64,000 bases of DNA from Vibrio sp. 05-20-BW147 (GTDB lineage Bacteria > Pseudomonadota > Gammaproteobacteria > Enterobacterales > Vibrionaceae): assembly GCF_013369385.1 (NCBI RefSeq), contig NZ_SZTO01000005.1:62001-126000 (forward strand). Direction: 5' to 3'. Positions within the stretch are counted from its first letter, which is position 1, and each line of letters opens with the position of its first letter. A program made the position numbers and the translations under genes. Below are positions 1 to 9,833 of this stretch, piece after piece. Below the pieces are notes generated by a model. It searched no databases. It saw only the letters and a program-made list of their open reading frames with translations, and was not told where the DNA came from.

Positions 1-1113
1 CAGGTTGTGGTGTTGACATTTGGCGCCGTGCTGGCTCATTCAATGGGCAACATTGTTCTGATGATTTTGGCGGCGGCCATTCCTTGGTTGGTGCTTCCGT
101 CCTATTTTTCTTCTCATACCGAGGATAGTTCCAGCAAAACCAATGTGGTTGAAAAAAATGCTCAGCAGGGCTGGACGCAAGTGGGGCATTTTTTACAAAC
201 CGCACTTCCGCGAGTAGAACAACCACTAGCGAAACAGAAAAGCGTGATTGAAGCCTCAGTCGAAACGTTGAACGACAGTTTTTTTGGTTTACAGCGCAGT
301 TGTGAAGAACAGAGCCAGATCTCGGAAAAATTGGTGGACGATCTGCTCGCTAACCAAAACAGTGAAAATAGCATTGCACAAGTGATGCCGAGAACCGAAA
401 AGATCATCAACCGTTATATCGATATTTTGATTAATGTGTCGGAGAAGAGTATTTCTGCGGTCCACAGCATCCACGACATGTCAGACAAACTGGACGCGGT
501 GTTTAAGCTGCTCAATCAAGTGCGCGGACTCTCTGATCAAACCAACTTGTTAGCACTGAACGCAGCAATAGAAGCGGCGCGTGCGGGCGAACAAGGACGA
601 GGCTTTGCCGTGGTGGCACAAGAAGTGAGAGATTTATCTGTCAAAGCGGAATCGCTGAACAATCAGATCGAACGCGAAATCAATATTGCCTTGGCGACCG
701 TCAAACAGGCAAACCATACGGTAGGGGAAATGGCTTCGATTGATATGACCGTGGCGATTGAATCCAAAGAAGAAGTGGATGAAATGCTGCGTGGGGTGCA
801 AAAAGTCAACAATATGGTTGAATTGCAAGTGCAGCAAATTCATGAGTTGGGCGCGCAACTGGCGCAGAAAGTGGCTTCTGGGGTTCGTGCGTTGCAATTT
901 GCCGACATTGTGGTTCAGCAGGGCGATTTTGCCACGCAAACGATACTTAATTTGTCGTCACTCCAGCAGTTGATCAAACAGTACGCTGCCAATCAGATCA
1001 GCAGCGAAGAACTGATTGCACAGATTGAGTTGTTAGAGCAGCAAGAGCGTGGCCGCGGCGAAGGCGCTGCCAACCAAGTCAGTATTGATGAAGGTGAAGT
1101 AGAGCTGTTTTAA
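1..1113 (+). CDS. Methyl-accepting chemotaxis-like protein, 5' end cut by window edge
   Basis: The reading frame is open to base 1, so the true start lies upstream. The visible part begins with a hydrophobic membrane segment (about 30 residues). A helical cytoplasmic region follows, with the chemoreceptor signalling tip around residues 172-210 ([20 protein letters not shown], then [12 protein letters not shown]). No HAMP domain is visible in this part. The family relays ligand signals to CheA/CheW. It lies 38 bp before the STAS gene on the same strand, so it may feed the partner-switching proteins rather than flagellar chemotaxis; that link is inferred from position only. Confidence 0.85.
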   Translation, partial: QVVVLTFGAVLAHSMGNIVLMILAAAIPWLVLPSYFSSHTEDSSSKTNVVEKNAQQGWTQVGHFLQTALPRVEQPLAKQKSVIEASVETLNDSFFGLQRSCEEQSQISEKLVDDLLANQNSENSIAQVMPRTEKIINRYIDILINVSEKSISAVHSIHDMSDKLDAVFKLLNQVRGLSDQTNLLALNAAIEAARAGEQGRGFAVVAQEVRDLSVKAESLNNQIEREINIALATVKQANHTVGEMASIDMTVAIESKEEVDEMLRGVQKVNNMVELQVQQIHELGAQLAQKVASGVRALQFADIVVQQGDFATQTILNLSSLQQLIKQYAANQISSEELIAQIELLEQQERGRGEGAANQVSIDEGEVELF

Positions 1114-1151
1114 AAAGAAAACATGCAGATATGGGCTAGGGGAAGGCAAAT

Positions 1152-1451
1152 ATGTCAGTGATGAAAGAAGTCGATAACGCAAAAAACACGGTCACCTTAG
1201 CAATCGAAGGGGCCTTTGGATTTAACTTGGTGCAAGAGTTTAGAAACGCCTACAGCCCACATCTCAATAGTCAGTTTATTATCGACCTACGTAAAGTAGA
1301 CTACATTGACAGCGCTGGCTTAGGTATGTTGCTCAACATGCAAAAACATCTCAACAGCGCCGATGGCCGAATTAAGATCATCAATACCTTGCCACAAGTG
1401 CGCAAAATTTTGTTGATCAGCCGTTTCGATAAAAAATTTCAGATTGAATAG
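1152..1451 (+). CDS. STAS-domain anti-sigma factor antagonist
   Basis: A 99-residue single STAS domain. The conserved motif DSAGLG places the phosphorylatable serine at residue 54, as in SpoIIAA/RsbV-type anti-anti-sigma proteins and the CrsA/HsbA proteins of gammaproteobacteria. Such proteins bind a partner kinase or anti-sigma factor when dephosphorylated. The start is supported by a strong purine-rich ribosome site (GGGGAAGG). The stop is 14 bp before the response-regulator gene, which carries both a phosphatase and a kinase-like domain and is the obvious partner. Confidence 0.85.
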   Translation: MSVMKEVDNAKNTVTLAIEGAFGFNLVQEFRNAYSPHLNSQFIIDLRKVDYIDSAGLGMLLNMQKHLNSADGRIKIINTLPQVRKILLISRFDKKFQIE

Positions 1452-1465
1452 AGAGCGGGTCGGGT

Positions 1466-3142
1466 ATGAAGATTTATATCGTAGATGATTCTCCCAGCAA
1501 TATCGAAGTGTGTAAGATGATGCTTGGCGATCTCGATGCCCGAATCAGCACCTTTAACAGTGGCCTGAATGTCATCTCAGCACTGCAAGAAGTCAATGAG
1601 CTGCCAGATGTGATTGTGCTGGATGTGATGATGCCGGAGTTGGATGGTTTTCAAACCGCGCAAATCATACGTGAAGCCTTTCCAAATCGGCATATTGCCA
1701 TCATTTTTCTCACCGCTTTGGATGACCAAGAGTCGTTTGGTAAATGCTTGGCGTTCGGTGATGATTTTATCCCTAAGCCCGTTCAGAGAAATGTACTGTT
1801 AGCCAAAGTACGGGCACACGTACGTATTGCCAAAATGTACAACGAAATGGCGCAGCAGCGTTTAGAGTTGAGTCATTTTCATGAACAAGTTCGTTACGAC
1901 TACACCATTGCCGAAAGCATCTTCGCCAATCTTAAACAGGAAATGGATAGCTGCTTGGAAAGTGTCTCCGGCGTGGACTATTTTTCCTCTCCTTCGACCG
2001 TGTTTAACGGTGATTTAATCATTGTCGCAAGGCGGCCTCATGGTGGCATTTATGCCATGATTGCTGATGCCACAGGACATGGTTTGCCAGCCGCTATATC
2101 TGCCATACCTGCTACACGCGCATTTAACTCTATGGCCGCGAAAGGCATGGCGCTTGGTGAGATTGTTAGCGAGATCAACAGTGCTTTGGTGAAATTTTTG
2201 CCGATGGGGATGATGTTGGCGGCGAGCTTGTTTGAAATCAGTGGTAACGGCCGTAACATTCGCTGGTGGGGTGGCGGCCTACCCGATGCGTTTTTGATTA
2301 ATCACGATGGTAGTGTTGCCGAGCGGTTGACGTCTACTCACATGCCTCTTGGCGTGTTAGAAGAGCGAGAGTTTGATGCGAGTGTAATCAGCTTTGAGTT
2401 GTTAGATGGGCAATCGATCATCACTTACACCGATGGGGTGACCGAGTCGCCCAACGAAGAGGGAGAGCAATTTGGTGAAATGCGCTTACTGCGCGTCATC
2501 GAAAACGATCCCTTCGATGCGATTAAGGCACTGCAAAAAGCCGTGGCGGCGTTCTCTTGTCGTCAGCGCCATGATGACTTATCGATATTGACCCTAAGGT
2601 GTCCAGTATTGTCAAGTTCACCCGAGTGCGCTCATGGCCCATGTGAAAGCGAACTGTTGTCGCAACTACCCATCACAAGTCGCTTATCCCTCAATAAACC
2701 TCAAATCGCTTCTCACCATCTGTTACCCGACTTGCGTGAAGTATTGAAAGGCATGGTCAGTGGTGGCCCGCATCTCGACCTCATCTGCTCAGTGTTGTCT
2801 GAGCTTTTGGCGAATGCCATAGACCATGGGTTACTTGAGCTAGATTCGAAGCTCAAAGAAGACGCTGATGGATTCTTTGTCTACTACCAAGCGCGAGAAC
2901 AGAAACTCGAAGAACTCGCCGAAGACGCTAACCTGATGATCGAGTTTGGCTACCAGCCAGAAAGCGCTTTACTAGCTATAATAATAGAGCATAACGGAGT
3001 AGGGTTTGATTACAGTAATCCGGTGCAAAACGTTCAAGAGAGTCAACTGCACGGTCGAGGACGAATTCTGCTCAATGAACTCTGTAAATCAGTTTCTTAC
3101 AGTAATGGTGGTAAGTGCGTCATGGCAACCTACCAACTGTAA
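1466..3142 (+). CDS. Response regulator with PP2C-type phosphatase and serine-kinase-like ATPase domain (CrsR/HsbR-like)
   Basis: 558 residues with three domains. The receiver domain (1-120) has acidic residues near the N-terminus and phosphoacceptor D53 in VLDVMMPE. A SpoIIE/PP2C phosphatase (about 170-370) shows metal-binding NGDLI and DATGHG motifs. A C-terminal HATPase-like domain (about 410-555) has an N-box (ELLANAIDHG) and a glycine box (HNGVGFD). This architecture matches Shewanella CrsR and Pseudomonas HsbR, which control the phosphorylation of a STAS partner. The STAS protein just upstream is therefore the likely substrate. The downstream sigma factor or effector is not in the window. 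Confidence 0.85.
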   Translation: MKIYIVDDSPSNIEVCKMMLGDLDARISTFNSGLNVISALQEVNELPDVIVLDVMMPELDGFQTAQIIREAFPNRHIAIIFLTALDDQESFGKCLAFGDDFIPKPVQRNVLLAKVRAHVRIAKMYNEMAQQRLELSHFHEQVRYDYTIAESIFANLKQEMDSCLESVSGVDYFSSPSTVFNGDLIIVARRPHGGIYAMIADATGHGLPAAISAIPATRAFNSMAAKGMALGEIVSEINSALVKFLPMGMMLAASLFEISGNGRNIRWWGGGLPDAFLINHDGSVAERLTSTHMPLGVLEEREFDASVISFELLDGQSIITYTDGVTESPNEEGEQFGEMRLLRVIENDPFDAIKALQKAVAAFSCRQRHDDLSILTLRCPVLSSSPECAHGPCESELLSQLPITSRLSLNKPQIASHHLLPDLREVLKGMVSGGPHLDLICSVLSELLANAIDHGLLELDSKLKEDADGFFVYYQAREQKLEELAEDANLMIEFGYQPESALLAIIIEHNGVGFDYSNPVQNVQESQLHGRGRILLNELCKSVSYSNGGKCVMATYQL

Positions 3143-3362
3143 ACGACGAAAGAGGTAGTTCGGCTAAGCTTTTCGCACCAATTTACAGTGTAAAAGTAAT
3201 GCCAAAAAAGAGTCTAATCGTCACAAATTTGGCGTAAATTACAACGTGTTGCGCTTTAGTGATGTGAGCCTGATTATTCTCTTTTGCTGATGTTCACTCA
3301 ATCGTTAATTAGTTAGACTGGTTCAAGAATTGATATTTTAGTTGTAGTAAGCGACCGTCTAT

Positions 3363-5036
3363 ATGTGGAAACTTTGCCTTTCATGGAATGAAAAGAAGAC
3401 CGAGATCACCGCCAAACTGCCAGCCGCAGATTTGGGTAGTGAGCTCGTCAGAAAAGAACTGGATGCTGAACTTGTCGAAATGGAAGCGAAAGCACTGTTT
3501 CTTGATGACTCTGAAGTGGTTCGTTTCCTTAACTGTGCTCGTGAACGTAAGTCGGAAGCGTATGACGGCATCGTGATCGCTAAGCGCCTCAACGCGCAGC
3601 TTGAAGTGGAACTGACGGACAACGACATGTTAGCCAGCATGAAAGTCACTGGGGCATATGGTGGACGAGGTTTACGCGGCAACGAAATTATTCACGCACT
3701 GGCGCAAGCAAGAGTCACCAAAGGCATCAATAAGCTGGCGTTGAAAAAAGTGTTGGTGGTGAGTAACCAACTTAAAGCAGGCGAAGAATTTATTCAGCCC
3801 GTGGCACAAGGCAAACAGCCCATAAAAGGTAAAGACGCACAGTTCATTCCGCTGGTTGAAGACATCAGCAAACGCGTGCTGAAACCAGAAAAAGGCAAAT
3901 CCGCGAACGCCAAAATCGATATGCGTAACCTCGGGGCTACCATCACGGTGGATAAAGGCGATGAAGTGATGCGCCGTGAACCTGCAACAAAGGGTACTCC
4001 TGGCTTTACCGTTCAAGGCAAAATTATTCCACCTCAAGCAGGCAAAGACGCGGTGCTTAAACCGGGCAAAGGCACTGAAATTGCGGCTTACGACCCCAAC
4101 CTATTGATTGCTAGCCAATCAGGTATGCCGCTGATTAAAGATAAAACCATCGAAGTGGACAGCGCACTCTGTTTAAACAACGTGGGCGTTGGCACTGGAC
4201 ACATTAAATTCAAAGGTAATGTGGTGATCTCGGGGGATATCGAAGCTGGCATGATGGTGCGTGCCACTGGTTCCATCACCGTGGGTGGCTTTATCGAATC
4301 GGCTGATGTCCAAGCGCAAGGTGACATTGAAGTGGGTAAAGGCATTATCGGCCACACGGTCAGCGATGGAGAGCCACGCAGTTGCTCGGTCAAAACCAAA
4401 GGTAAGATTGTCGCCAACTATGCGCAGTTTAGTGAATTGCAAGCGGGCGGTAACATTGAACTGGCGGTGCACTCATTCAACAACGAGATCCGTTGTGGCC
4501 ACGATTTGTTGGTGATCGACGCCAATGAAAGAAACGGCACCCTCAGTGGTGGTGTGGCCAAAGTCGGCGGCAAAGTGCGTTGTGTTCAGCTGGGTGTGGA
4601 AGGGGATACCGCGACCAAAGTGGAGGCCTTTGCCCGTTTTGGCGCCTACAAAGACAAGCTCGCTTCGCTCAAAGAGCAGTACAAAATTGCCCAAGAAGAG
4701 ACGATGGATGTGATCCGCCGTGAGCTTGAATTTAAGAAAACCCCCAAATCGCAGCGTGAAGAGGGCATGGAAGAGCGTATCGCGCAGATGAAAGCAGAAA
4801 ACAACGCTCAGCTTGAATCGGTGAAAGGTCAACTGGAAACGGTGGATGCTGAGTTCAACGCCTTGCTGGCACTCAACACGGTTGAAGCAACAGAAAAAGT
4901 CTTTACCCGCGTCACCGTCCAGTTTGGCGATGAACAAGTGCTGACCAAGCGCACCCACGGCGGCAGCATCTTTAGCTTCAACCAATACGAAATCAAAGTC
5001 TCCTCAACCCTAGAAGAAGAGGACGTCGCAGTGTAG
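3363..5036 (+). CDS. FapA-family protein (DUF342)
   Basis: 557 residues matching the FapA/DUF342 family. There is an N-terminal alpha/beta region, a central glycine-rich repetitive stretch typical of a right-handed beta-helix (about 170-400), and a charged coiled coil near 420-500. V. vulnificus has a FapA protein linked to flagellar pole localisation and EIIA-Glc, but several paralogs exist and I cannot say which this is, so no symbol is given. It has no signal peptide or membrane segment. The ribosome site before the ATG is poor, so the start is less certain than the family. A perfect 11-bp hairpin follows the stop. Confidence 0.8.
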   Translation: MWKLCLSWNEKKTEITAKLPAADLGSELVRKELDAELVEMEAKALFLDDSEVVRFLNCARERKSEAYDGIVIAKRLNAQLEVELTDNDMLASMKVTGAYGGRGLRGNEIIHALAQARVTKGINKLALKKVLVVSNQLKAGEEFIQPVAQGKQPIKGKDAQFIPLVEDISKRVLKPEKGKSANAKIDMRNLGATITVDKGDEVMRREPATKGTPGFTVQGKIIPPQAGKDAVLKPGKGTEIAAYDPNLLIASQSGMPLIKDKTIEVDSALCLNNVGVGTGHIKFKGNVVISGDIEAGMMVRATGSITVGGFIESADVQAQGDIEVGKGIIGHTVSDGEPRSCSVKTKGKIVANYAQFSELQAGGNIELAVHSFNNEIRCGHDLLVIDANERNGTLSGGVAKVGGKVRCVQLGVEGDTATKVEAFARFGAYKDKLASLKEQYKIAQEETMDVIRRELEFKKTPKSQREEGMEERIAQMKAENNAQLESVKGQLETVDAEFNALLALNTVEATEKVFTRVTVQFGDEQVLTKRTHGGSIFSFNQYEIKVSSTLEEEDVAV

Positions 5037-5044
5037 CGATGTGC

Positions 5045-5085
5045 GAGCGAGTTGACGACTTCTCAACTCGCTCTGTTCCTGTTCG
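5045..5085 (+). terminator. Hairpin terminator after the FapA-family gene
   Basis: A perfect 11-bp stem, GAGCGAGTTGA at 5045-5055 pairing with 5063-5073, with a 7-base loop and a moderately T-rich tail. It lies directly after the stop at 5036. Confidence 0.6.
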
Positions 5086-5288
5086 TCTTATTTCTATCCA
5101 GCATCTCTTATGATCGCACTGACGCTAGCCATTCGTGATGACTATACACCACTTCCGACCTTCTGATTTGCCAACGGACCATCAAACGTTTGTGCTCAAA
5201 TCGCAACATTAACAAATCTTAATGTATCGTTAAGACTGACTAAATATGTGTTGGATTAAACTATAACCTATTAATCTAAAACGTTTTT

Positions 5289-5343
5289 CGGTTTACCCCC
5301 TAAACCGACATGGCTCGCATTAGTCACGCGAGCCTTATTTTTT
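5289..5343 (+). terminator. Tandem hairpins ending in an intrinsic terminator, possible end of a short RNA
   Basis: A hairpin CGGTTTA/TAAACCG (about 5289-5307) is followed at once by GGCTCGC/GCGAGCC (about 5312-5334) and a T-rich tail. The FapA gene upstream already has its own terminator 210 bp earlier, so this one may close a separate short transcript from the 5090-5290 interval. No convincing ORF is seen in that interval. It could also simply insulate the downstream two-component operon. Confidence 0.5.
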
Positions 5344-5404
5344 TATCTTAAAATCAGAGCCCTATTCGATATGATACTTGTCATACATGACTATGGGGGT
5401 TGAT

Positions 5405-6079
5405 GTGAAAATACTCATCATTGAAGACGATAAAACCACGCGAGAGTTTGTCGCAAAGGGTTTGCAAGAGCACGGATACCGTGTTGATACGGCAGAAGAT
5501 GGTAAGAAAGGTTTGATGATGGCGATCAGCAGCGATTATCAACTGATCGTCCTCGATCGCATGCTCCCTTATCTTGATGGCATGAAAGTGTTGTCGGCCA
5601 TTCGAGCGACAGACAGCCACATCCCCGTGCTGATTCTCAGTGCGATGGACAGCATTGAAGATCGCGTGGATGGTTTGCAAGCGGGCAGTGATGACTATCT
5701 GATCAAACCTTTTGCTTTGGCCGAGTTGATTGCACGTGTGGATATTCTGATCAATCGAATTTACCGCTCTTCGCCCCCTTCGCATACCCTGAGTTATGAC
5801 TGTTTGACGGTCGACCTAAAAGCGCACAAGTTCATTTGTAACGAGAAAGAATTGCTGCTTCAGCCCAAAGAATTTCAACTGATTCAATACTTTATTGAGC
5901 ACAATGAGCAAGTTGTCTCTCGCATGCGCTTATTTGAGAACATTTGGAGTTATCACTTCGACCCCAAAACAAATGTGATCGATGTGCATATCGCAAACTT
6001 AAGGCGGAAGCTGGAAGAGGCGGGTTGCCCTGAATTGCTTCATACGGTGAGAGGGTCAGGGTATGTCCTTCGCCGATAA
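5405..6079 (+). CDS. OmpR-family DNA-binding response regulator
   Basis: About 224 residues from the GTG at 5405, which places the canonical VKILIIEDD start at the N-terminus. An in-frame ATG at 5378 would add nine unusual residues. Receiver domain with acidic pocket and phosphoacceptor in LIVLDRMLPY, lysine in the LIKPF motif, then a winged-helix DNA-binding domain ending LLHTVRGSGYVLRR. The 3' end overlaps the histidine-kinase start by 17 bp, so the two are a coupled pair. The stimulus cannot be read from sequence. Confidence 0.9.
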   Translation: MKILIIEDDKTTREFVAKGLQEHGYRVDTAEDGKKGLMMAISSDYQLIVLDRMLPYLDGMKVLSAIRATDSHIPVLILSAMDSIEDRVDGLQAGSDDYLIKPFALAELIARVDILINRIYRSSPPSHTLSYDCLTVDLKAHKFICNEKELLLQPKEFQLIQYFIEHNEQVVSRMRLFENIWSYHFDPKTNVIDVHIANLRRKLEEAGCPELLHTVRGSGYVLRR

Positions 6080-7352
6080 CTACACACTGACGCGCTCTTC
6101 TGTCTTCAAAACCTTGATTGGGATTTTTCTTCTGGTGGCGGTGGCAAACACCATTGTGATTCGCCAGCTCTACGTCGATTCCGATGCCTTTCATCGACAG
6201 CAACTGATCAAGCAGCTCAACGATGAAATACTCGAGTTCGATTTTGCGGCAAAGCTGGGCAAAGAAAACGTAGAGGCATTACTGCAAGCGAAGCAAACTT
6301 CCGAGACACTTTTCTATTATCGTTTAGTGGGGTCGCAGGACCCGATACTCAAAACTCACTATTATCCGATTGCTGCACTGCCAAGTGAAAAAACCAATAT
6401 CCTACTCGGCGATGGTTTTCGGCTCGAAATTGGCGTGAATTCAGGGGTGCTTGAAGCGCATCGTAATTCGCTCGCGCCGATCGTCTTTTCTGGCATTATC
6501 CTTCCGGTGGCGGTGATGCTTAGTACTGCACTGTTCTTTTCCACGTTAATCTTAAAGCGGCTAGAAAAAGTCAATCACGCCATGAACCGAGTCTTGTGTG
6601 GTGAGCGGTCAGTGAAGCTTGCGGTTTCTACTAAAGATGATGAGTTTGACATCTTGGCCATTCACCTCAACTACATGATTGAACAGATGGCGACCAATGA
6701 AACCACGCTTAAATCACTCACCGTTGGTTTGGCGCACGATATGCGAACACCAATGGCACGGCTCAAACTGCGCCTAGAAGAAGTGCTGGCGCAAAATGAT
6801 TTAACCGATGCCCAGCAGCTGCAGTTCTCCGCTTGTCACGATGAGTTGGAACTTATCTTGTCCTTATTTAACAGTATGTTAGAGATAGCCAAGATCAATA
6901 GTGGCCAAATAAGTATGAACAGCGAGCCACTCGAGCTAGGCAGCATAGTGAAAGATGCCATCGAGTTTATCGCGCCACTGTCAGAGCTAAAGCATCAGTC
7001 CCTCACCTTTAGGCAAGATCAGCCCTGTACCATCGCTGGCGATCGCTCGCTGCTGTTTCGTGCGGTGTTTAATGTGGTCGAAAATGCGGTGAAATACACC
7101 CCTGAGCATGGGAGCATCGAGGTGGTGGTCGATCATTTTGGCGTCGTGGTGGCGGATTCGGGGATTGGCATTGCAGAACAAGAGAAGCCTTACGTTTGCC
7201 GACCCATGTATCGCGCAGACAAAAGCCGTACAGAGCAAGGTAATGGCTTAGGACTCGCATTGGTTGAGGCGGTGCTTAGCAAGCATCAAGCGCGGCTAAT
7301 TCTGCGCGATAATCATCCCGGTTTAAGAGCTCGGCTCTATTTCGCCCATTAA
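6063..7352 (+). CDS. Two-component sensor histidine kinase
   Basis: 429 residues. Two membrane segments (about 15-35 and 138-160) flank a periplasmic loop of about 100 residues. A HAMP-like linker, an H-box (VGLAHDMRTPMARLKLRL), an N-box (NVVENAVKYTP), a G1 box (VADSGIGI) and a G2 box (GNGLGLALVEAVL) follow. It is the cognate kinase of the overlapping OmpR-type regulator. One atypical point: the F-box region reads KPYVCRPMYRAD rather than the usual IFERFYR-like sequence. The ligand is unknown. Confidence 0.9.
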   Translation: MSFADNYTLTRSSVFKTLIGIFLLVAVANTIVIRQLYVDSDAFHRQQLIKQLNDEILEFDFAAKLGKENVEALLQAKQTSETLFYYRLVGSQDPILKTHYYPIAALPSEKTNILLGDGFRLEIGVNSGVLEAHRNSLAPIVFSGIILPVAVMLSTALFFSTLILKRLEKVNHAMNRVLCGERSVKLAVSTKDDEFDILAIHLNYMIEQMATNETTLKSLTVGLAHDMRTPMARLKLRLEEVLAQNDLTDAQQLQFSACHDELELILSLFNSMLEIAKINSGQISMNSEPLELGSIVKDAIEFIAPLSELKHQSLTFRQDQPCTIAGDRSLLFRAVFNVVENAVKYTPEHGSIEVVVDHFGVVVADSGIGIAEQEKPYVCRPMYRADKSRTEQGNGLGLALVEAVLSKHQARLILRDNHPGLRARLYFAH

Positions 7353-7376
7353 AAAGACCTAGCGAGGCTAGGTCTT
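7350..7376 (-). terminator. Intrinsic terminator of nagE
   Basis: A perfect 9-bp stem, AAGACCTAG (7354-7362) with CTAGGTCTT (7368-7376). Read on the minus strand it is followed by a run of T. It sits between the convergent kinase and nagE stops. Confidence 0.75.
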
Positions 7377-7396
7377 GACCTGGTTGCTCACTGGTT

Positions 7397-8878
7397 TTAG
7401 TGGCTAGGCACGACGACTTGTGACAGGTCCTGATTGGTCGGAATTTGCTTCATCGCATGAGCAATCTCTTCCGCCTCTGTCCCCACTATTACTTGCAGAT
7501 TGTGCTCGCCCATTCTAACCACGCCCATTGCGCCAATCGCTTTTAGCGTCGCTTCATCGGTTTTGCTCAAATCTTTAATGCTTAAACGCAGTCGTGTGAT
7601 GCATGAATCAATCGACGTGAGATTGCCGTGACCGCCTAACGCTTTAAGGTATTGAGCCGCTTTTTCACTGGTGTTCACCACCACTGTTTCTGTGGGATCG
7701 GCCTCCTCGCGACCGGGTGTTTTCAGATCAAACTTGAGGATGGCAAAGCGGAACACGCTGTAGTAAATCACCGCAAAAACCAGCCCTTGAACAATCAACA
7801 TGTATGGCTTCATGGCGAGGGGCAGGTTGGACGACAAAATAAAGTCAATCAAACCGCCACTGAAGGTAAAACCGGCGATCCACTGCATGCTTGCGGCGAT
7901 GTAGAGCGAAAGTGCCGCCAACAAGGCGTGAATCACATAAAGCACTGGAGCAACAAACATAAAGGCAAACTCGATTGGCTCGGTCACGCCAGTCAAGATG
8001 GCAGTCAGTGCCGATGCGCCTAAAATACCGCCGACTTTTTTCTTGTTTTCGGGTTTCGCGCAGTGGTACATGGCCAAGCATGCCGCTGGTAAGCCATAAC
8101 CCATGAATGGGAAGAAACCACCTTGATAAATACCCGTAACGCCAAGCTCTCCGGTGCCAGACCAGAACTTTGAGATATCATTGATGCCAACAAGGTCAAA
8201 AATAAAGACTTGATTGAGAGCGTGATGCAAACCGATTGGAATCAAAAGGCGGTTGAAGAAACCATAGATGCCGGCACCCACGGCACCAAGGTCGGAAACC
8301 GCTACCCCAAAATCGACCAATGCGCCATACACCACAGGCCAAACGTACACCATCACCAAGCTGATGGAGATGGCGGAAAGTGACGTAACGATTGGCACAA
8401 AACGTCGCCCACCGAAAAAGCCCAGCGCCGTCGGCAATTTAATGGTGTGGAAGCGGTTGTACAGTGTTGCCGCCACGATACCCATCATAATGCCAGTAAA
8501 GGCACTCACCGCCGCTTTTGAGGCGACAACTTGAGAGGCTGGCATTTGCTCCACGGGTACGCCTGTGATTTGCGAAATCACCGCCACGTTACCGACGATC
8601 ATTTCAACAATTAGCAGCCCAAGTAACCCAGAGAGCGCTGCCGCACCGTTGTTATCTTTGGCAAGGCCATAGGCAACCCCAGCAGCAAACAACCATGCTT
8701 GGTTGTCCATAATGCCCTTGCCGCCGTACACCAGAATGGTAGCCAGCGCACTGTTCGCGCCCCAGCCCGCAGGATCGATGGCGTAACCAAGGCCAAGCAT
8801 TAACCCCCCGGCTGGTAATACCGCTATTGGCACCATCAGCGCCTTACCCACTTTTTGTAGATACCCTAATATATTCAC
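7397..8878 (-). CDS. nagE: PTS N-acetylglucosamine-specific EIICB
   Basis: 493 residues. The membrane EIIC domain (about 1-370) begins MNILGYLQKVGKALMVPIAV and contains the conserved GVTEPIEFAFMF substrate-site motif. A C-terminal EIIB domain carries the phospho-cysteine motif SIDSCITRLRL. There is no EIIA domain, unlike E. coli NagE, so phosphate must come from a separate EIIA (usually the glucose EIIA); this is the common form in Vibrio. It imports and phosphorylates GlcNAc to GlcNAc-6-P. An AAGGGG ribosome site precedes the ATG. GlcNAc is the main chitin product in marine vibrios. Confidence 0.88.
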   Translation of the reverse strand: MNILGYLQKVGKALMVPIAVLPAGGLMLGLGYAIDPAGWGANSALATILVYGGKGIMDNQAWLFAAGVAYGLAKDNNGAAALSGLLGLLIVEMIVGNVAVISQITGVPVEQMPASQVVASKAAVSAFTGIMMGIVAATLYNRFHTIKLPTALGFFGGRRFVPIVTSLSAISISLVMVYVWPVVYGALVDFGVAVSDLGAVGAGIYGFFNRLLIPIGLHHALNQVFIFDLVGINDISKFWSGTGELGVTGIYQGGFFPFMGYGLPAACLAMYHCAKPENKKKVGGILGASALTAILTGVTEPIEFAFMFVAPVLYVIHALLAALSLYIAASMQWIAGFTFSGGLIDFILSSNLPLAMKPYMLIVQGLVFAVIYYSVFRFAILKFDLKTPGREEADPTETVVVNTSEKAAQYLKALGGHGNLTSIDSCITRLRLSIKDLSKTDEATLKAIGAMGVVRMGEHNLQVIVGTEAEEIAHAMKQIPTNQDLSQVVVPSH

Positions 8879-9118
8879 TGTGTTTCCCCTTTGGTTTTCC
8901 GTTATGGCCTAAGAGTAACCACAGTGAGATTAAGGCGAAGTGGAGTGCAGATTAAGAATTGTTAATGAAGTGGTGGGGAGATGAGTTGGAAGCGGACTCG
9001 CTGGAGCGTTTTGAGTGGTATCTCCATTTCACAGTGTCAACTTTGACTCAAAAACACGCTTTTGCAGCGGAAAAAAGTTTGCGGTAACGTGTTTGACCAG
9101 TGAATAAGGAGTCAACGT

Positions 9119-9733
9119 TTGAGACAGTTTTTTATTTTACGACATGGGCAAACCCAGTTTAATGCCGAGCAAAAATTACAAGGGCACTGTAATTCACCTT
9201 TAACGGAAAAAGGTCAGCGCCAAGCCTTGAGTGTGGGCCGAGTGTTGCAAGCCCATCTTGAGTCAGGCTCATATCGCGTCTATTCCAGTTCGTTGGGTCG
9301 AGCGTTGCAAACGGCAGAGATTGTTTGTCAGCAGCTAGGTTATGCAGCCGACGAGATCATCGTCGATGAGCGATTAAAAGAGTTTTCGTTAGGAGATTGG
9401 GAGCAAAAAACCTTGCCCGAGTTGCAAGCGATGCTACCGGATCTTCTTGATGAGGCAGATTGGTATCTGCAAGCGCCCAGCGGTGAGCGTTATGAGCAAG
9501 TACAACAACGTTTATCACAATGGTTGGACACGTTGCCAGAAACAGGACGCTTTGTGGTCGTGAGCCATGGTTTAACAGGCATTGTGCTGCGAGGTATGTT
9601 ACTGGGATTGGACTACCAGCAAGTATGGCAACAAGATCTGCCTCAAGATGCGTTTTTCAAGATCGAGAAGGGTCAGGTTGAACGTGTTGATTGCCCACTT
9701 GTCGCTCTTGAGACGTTAGCGATGTCTGCTTAG
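9119..9733 (+). CDS. Histidine phosphatase family protein (phosphoglycerate-mutase-like)
   Basis: 204 residues starting at a TTG preceded by a good AAGGAG ribosome site. The catalytic RHG motif is at the N-terminus (FILRHGQTQFNAEQ), with the second histidine in VVSHG near residue 144. The family removes phosphate from small phosphoesters. This clade, close to CobC/GpmB-like phosphatases, is broad, so the substrate is not assigned. It appears monocistronic, with a strong terminator after the stop. Confidence 0.82.
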   Translation: MRQFFILRHGQTQFNAEQKLQGHCNSPLTEKGQRQALSVGRVLQAHLESGSYRVYSSSLGRALQTAEIVCQQLGYAADEIIVDERLKEFSLGDWEQKTLPELQAMLPDLLDEADWYLQAPSGERYEQVQQRLSQWLDTLPETGRFVVVSHGLTGIVLRGMLLGLDYQQVWQQDLPQDAFFKIEKGQVERVDCPLVALETLAMSA

Positions 9734-9756
9734 TGCGTGACACAGGCTTCAGCAAT

Positions 9757-9797
9757 CACCAACCAAAGCCCATGGCTCTGGTTGGTGTTTTTTATGT
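9757..9797 (+). terminator. Intrinsic terminator after the histidine phosphatase gene
   Basis: Stem CACCAACCA (9757-9765) with TGGTTGGTG (9779-9787) followed by six T. It lies between the converging phosphatase and porin genes. Confidence 0.85.
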
Positions 9798-9833
9798 GGT
9801 GATATTACATCAAACTTAAGCTATGTCAGTTGC

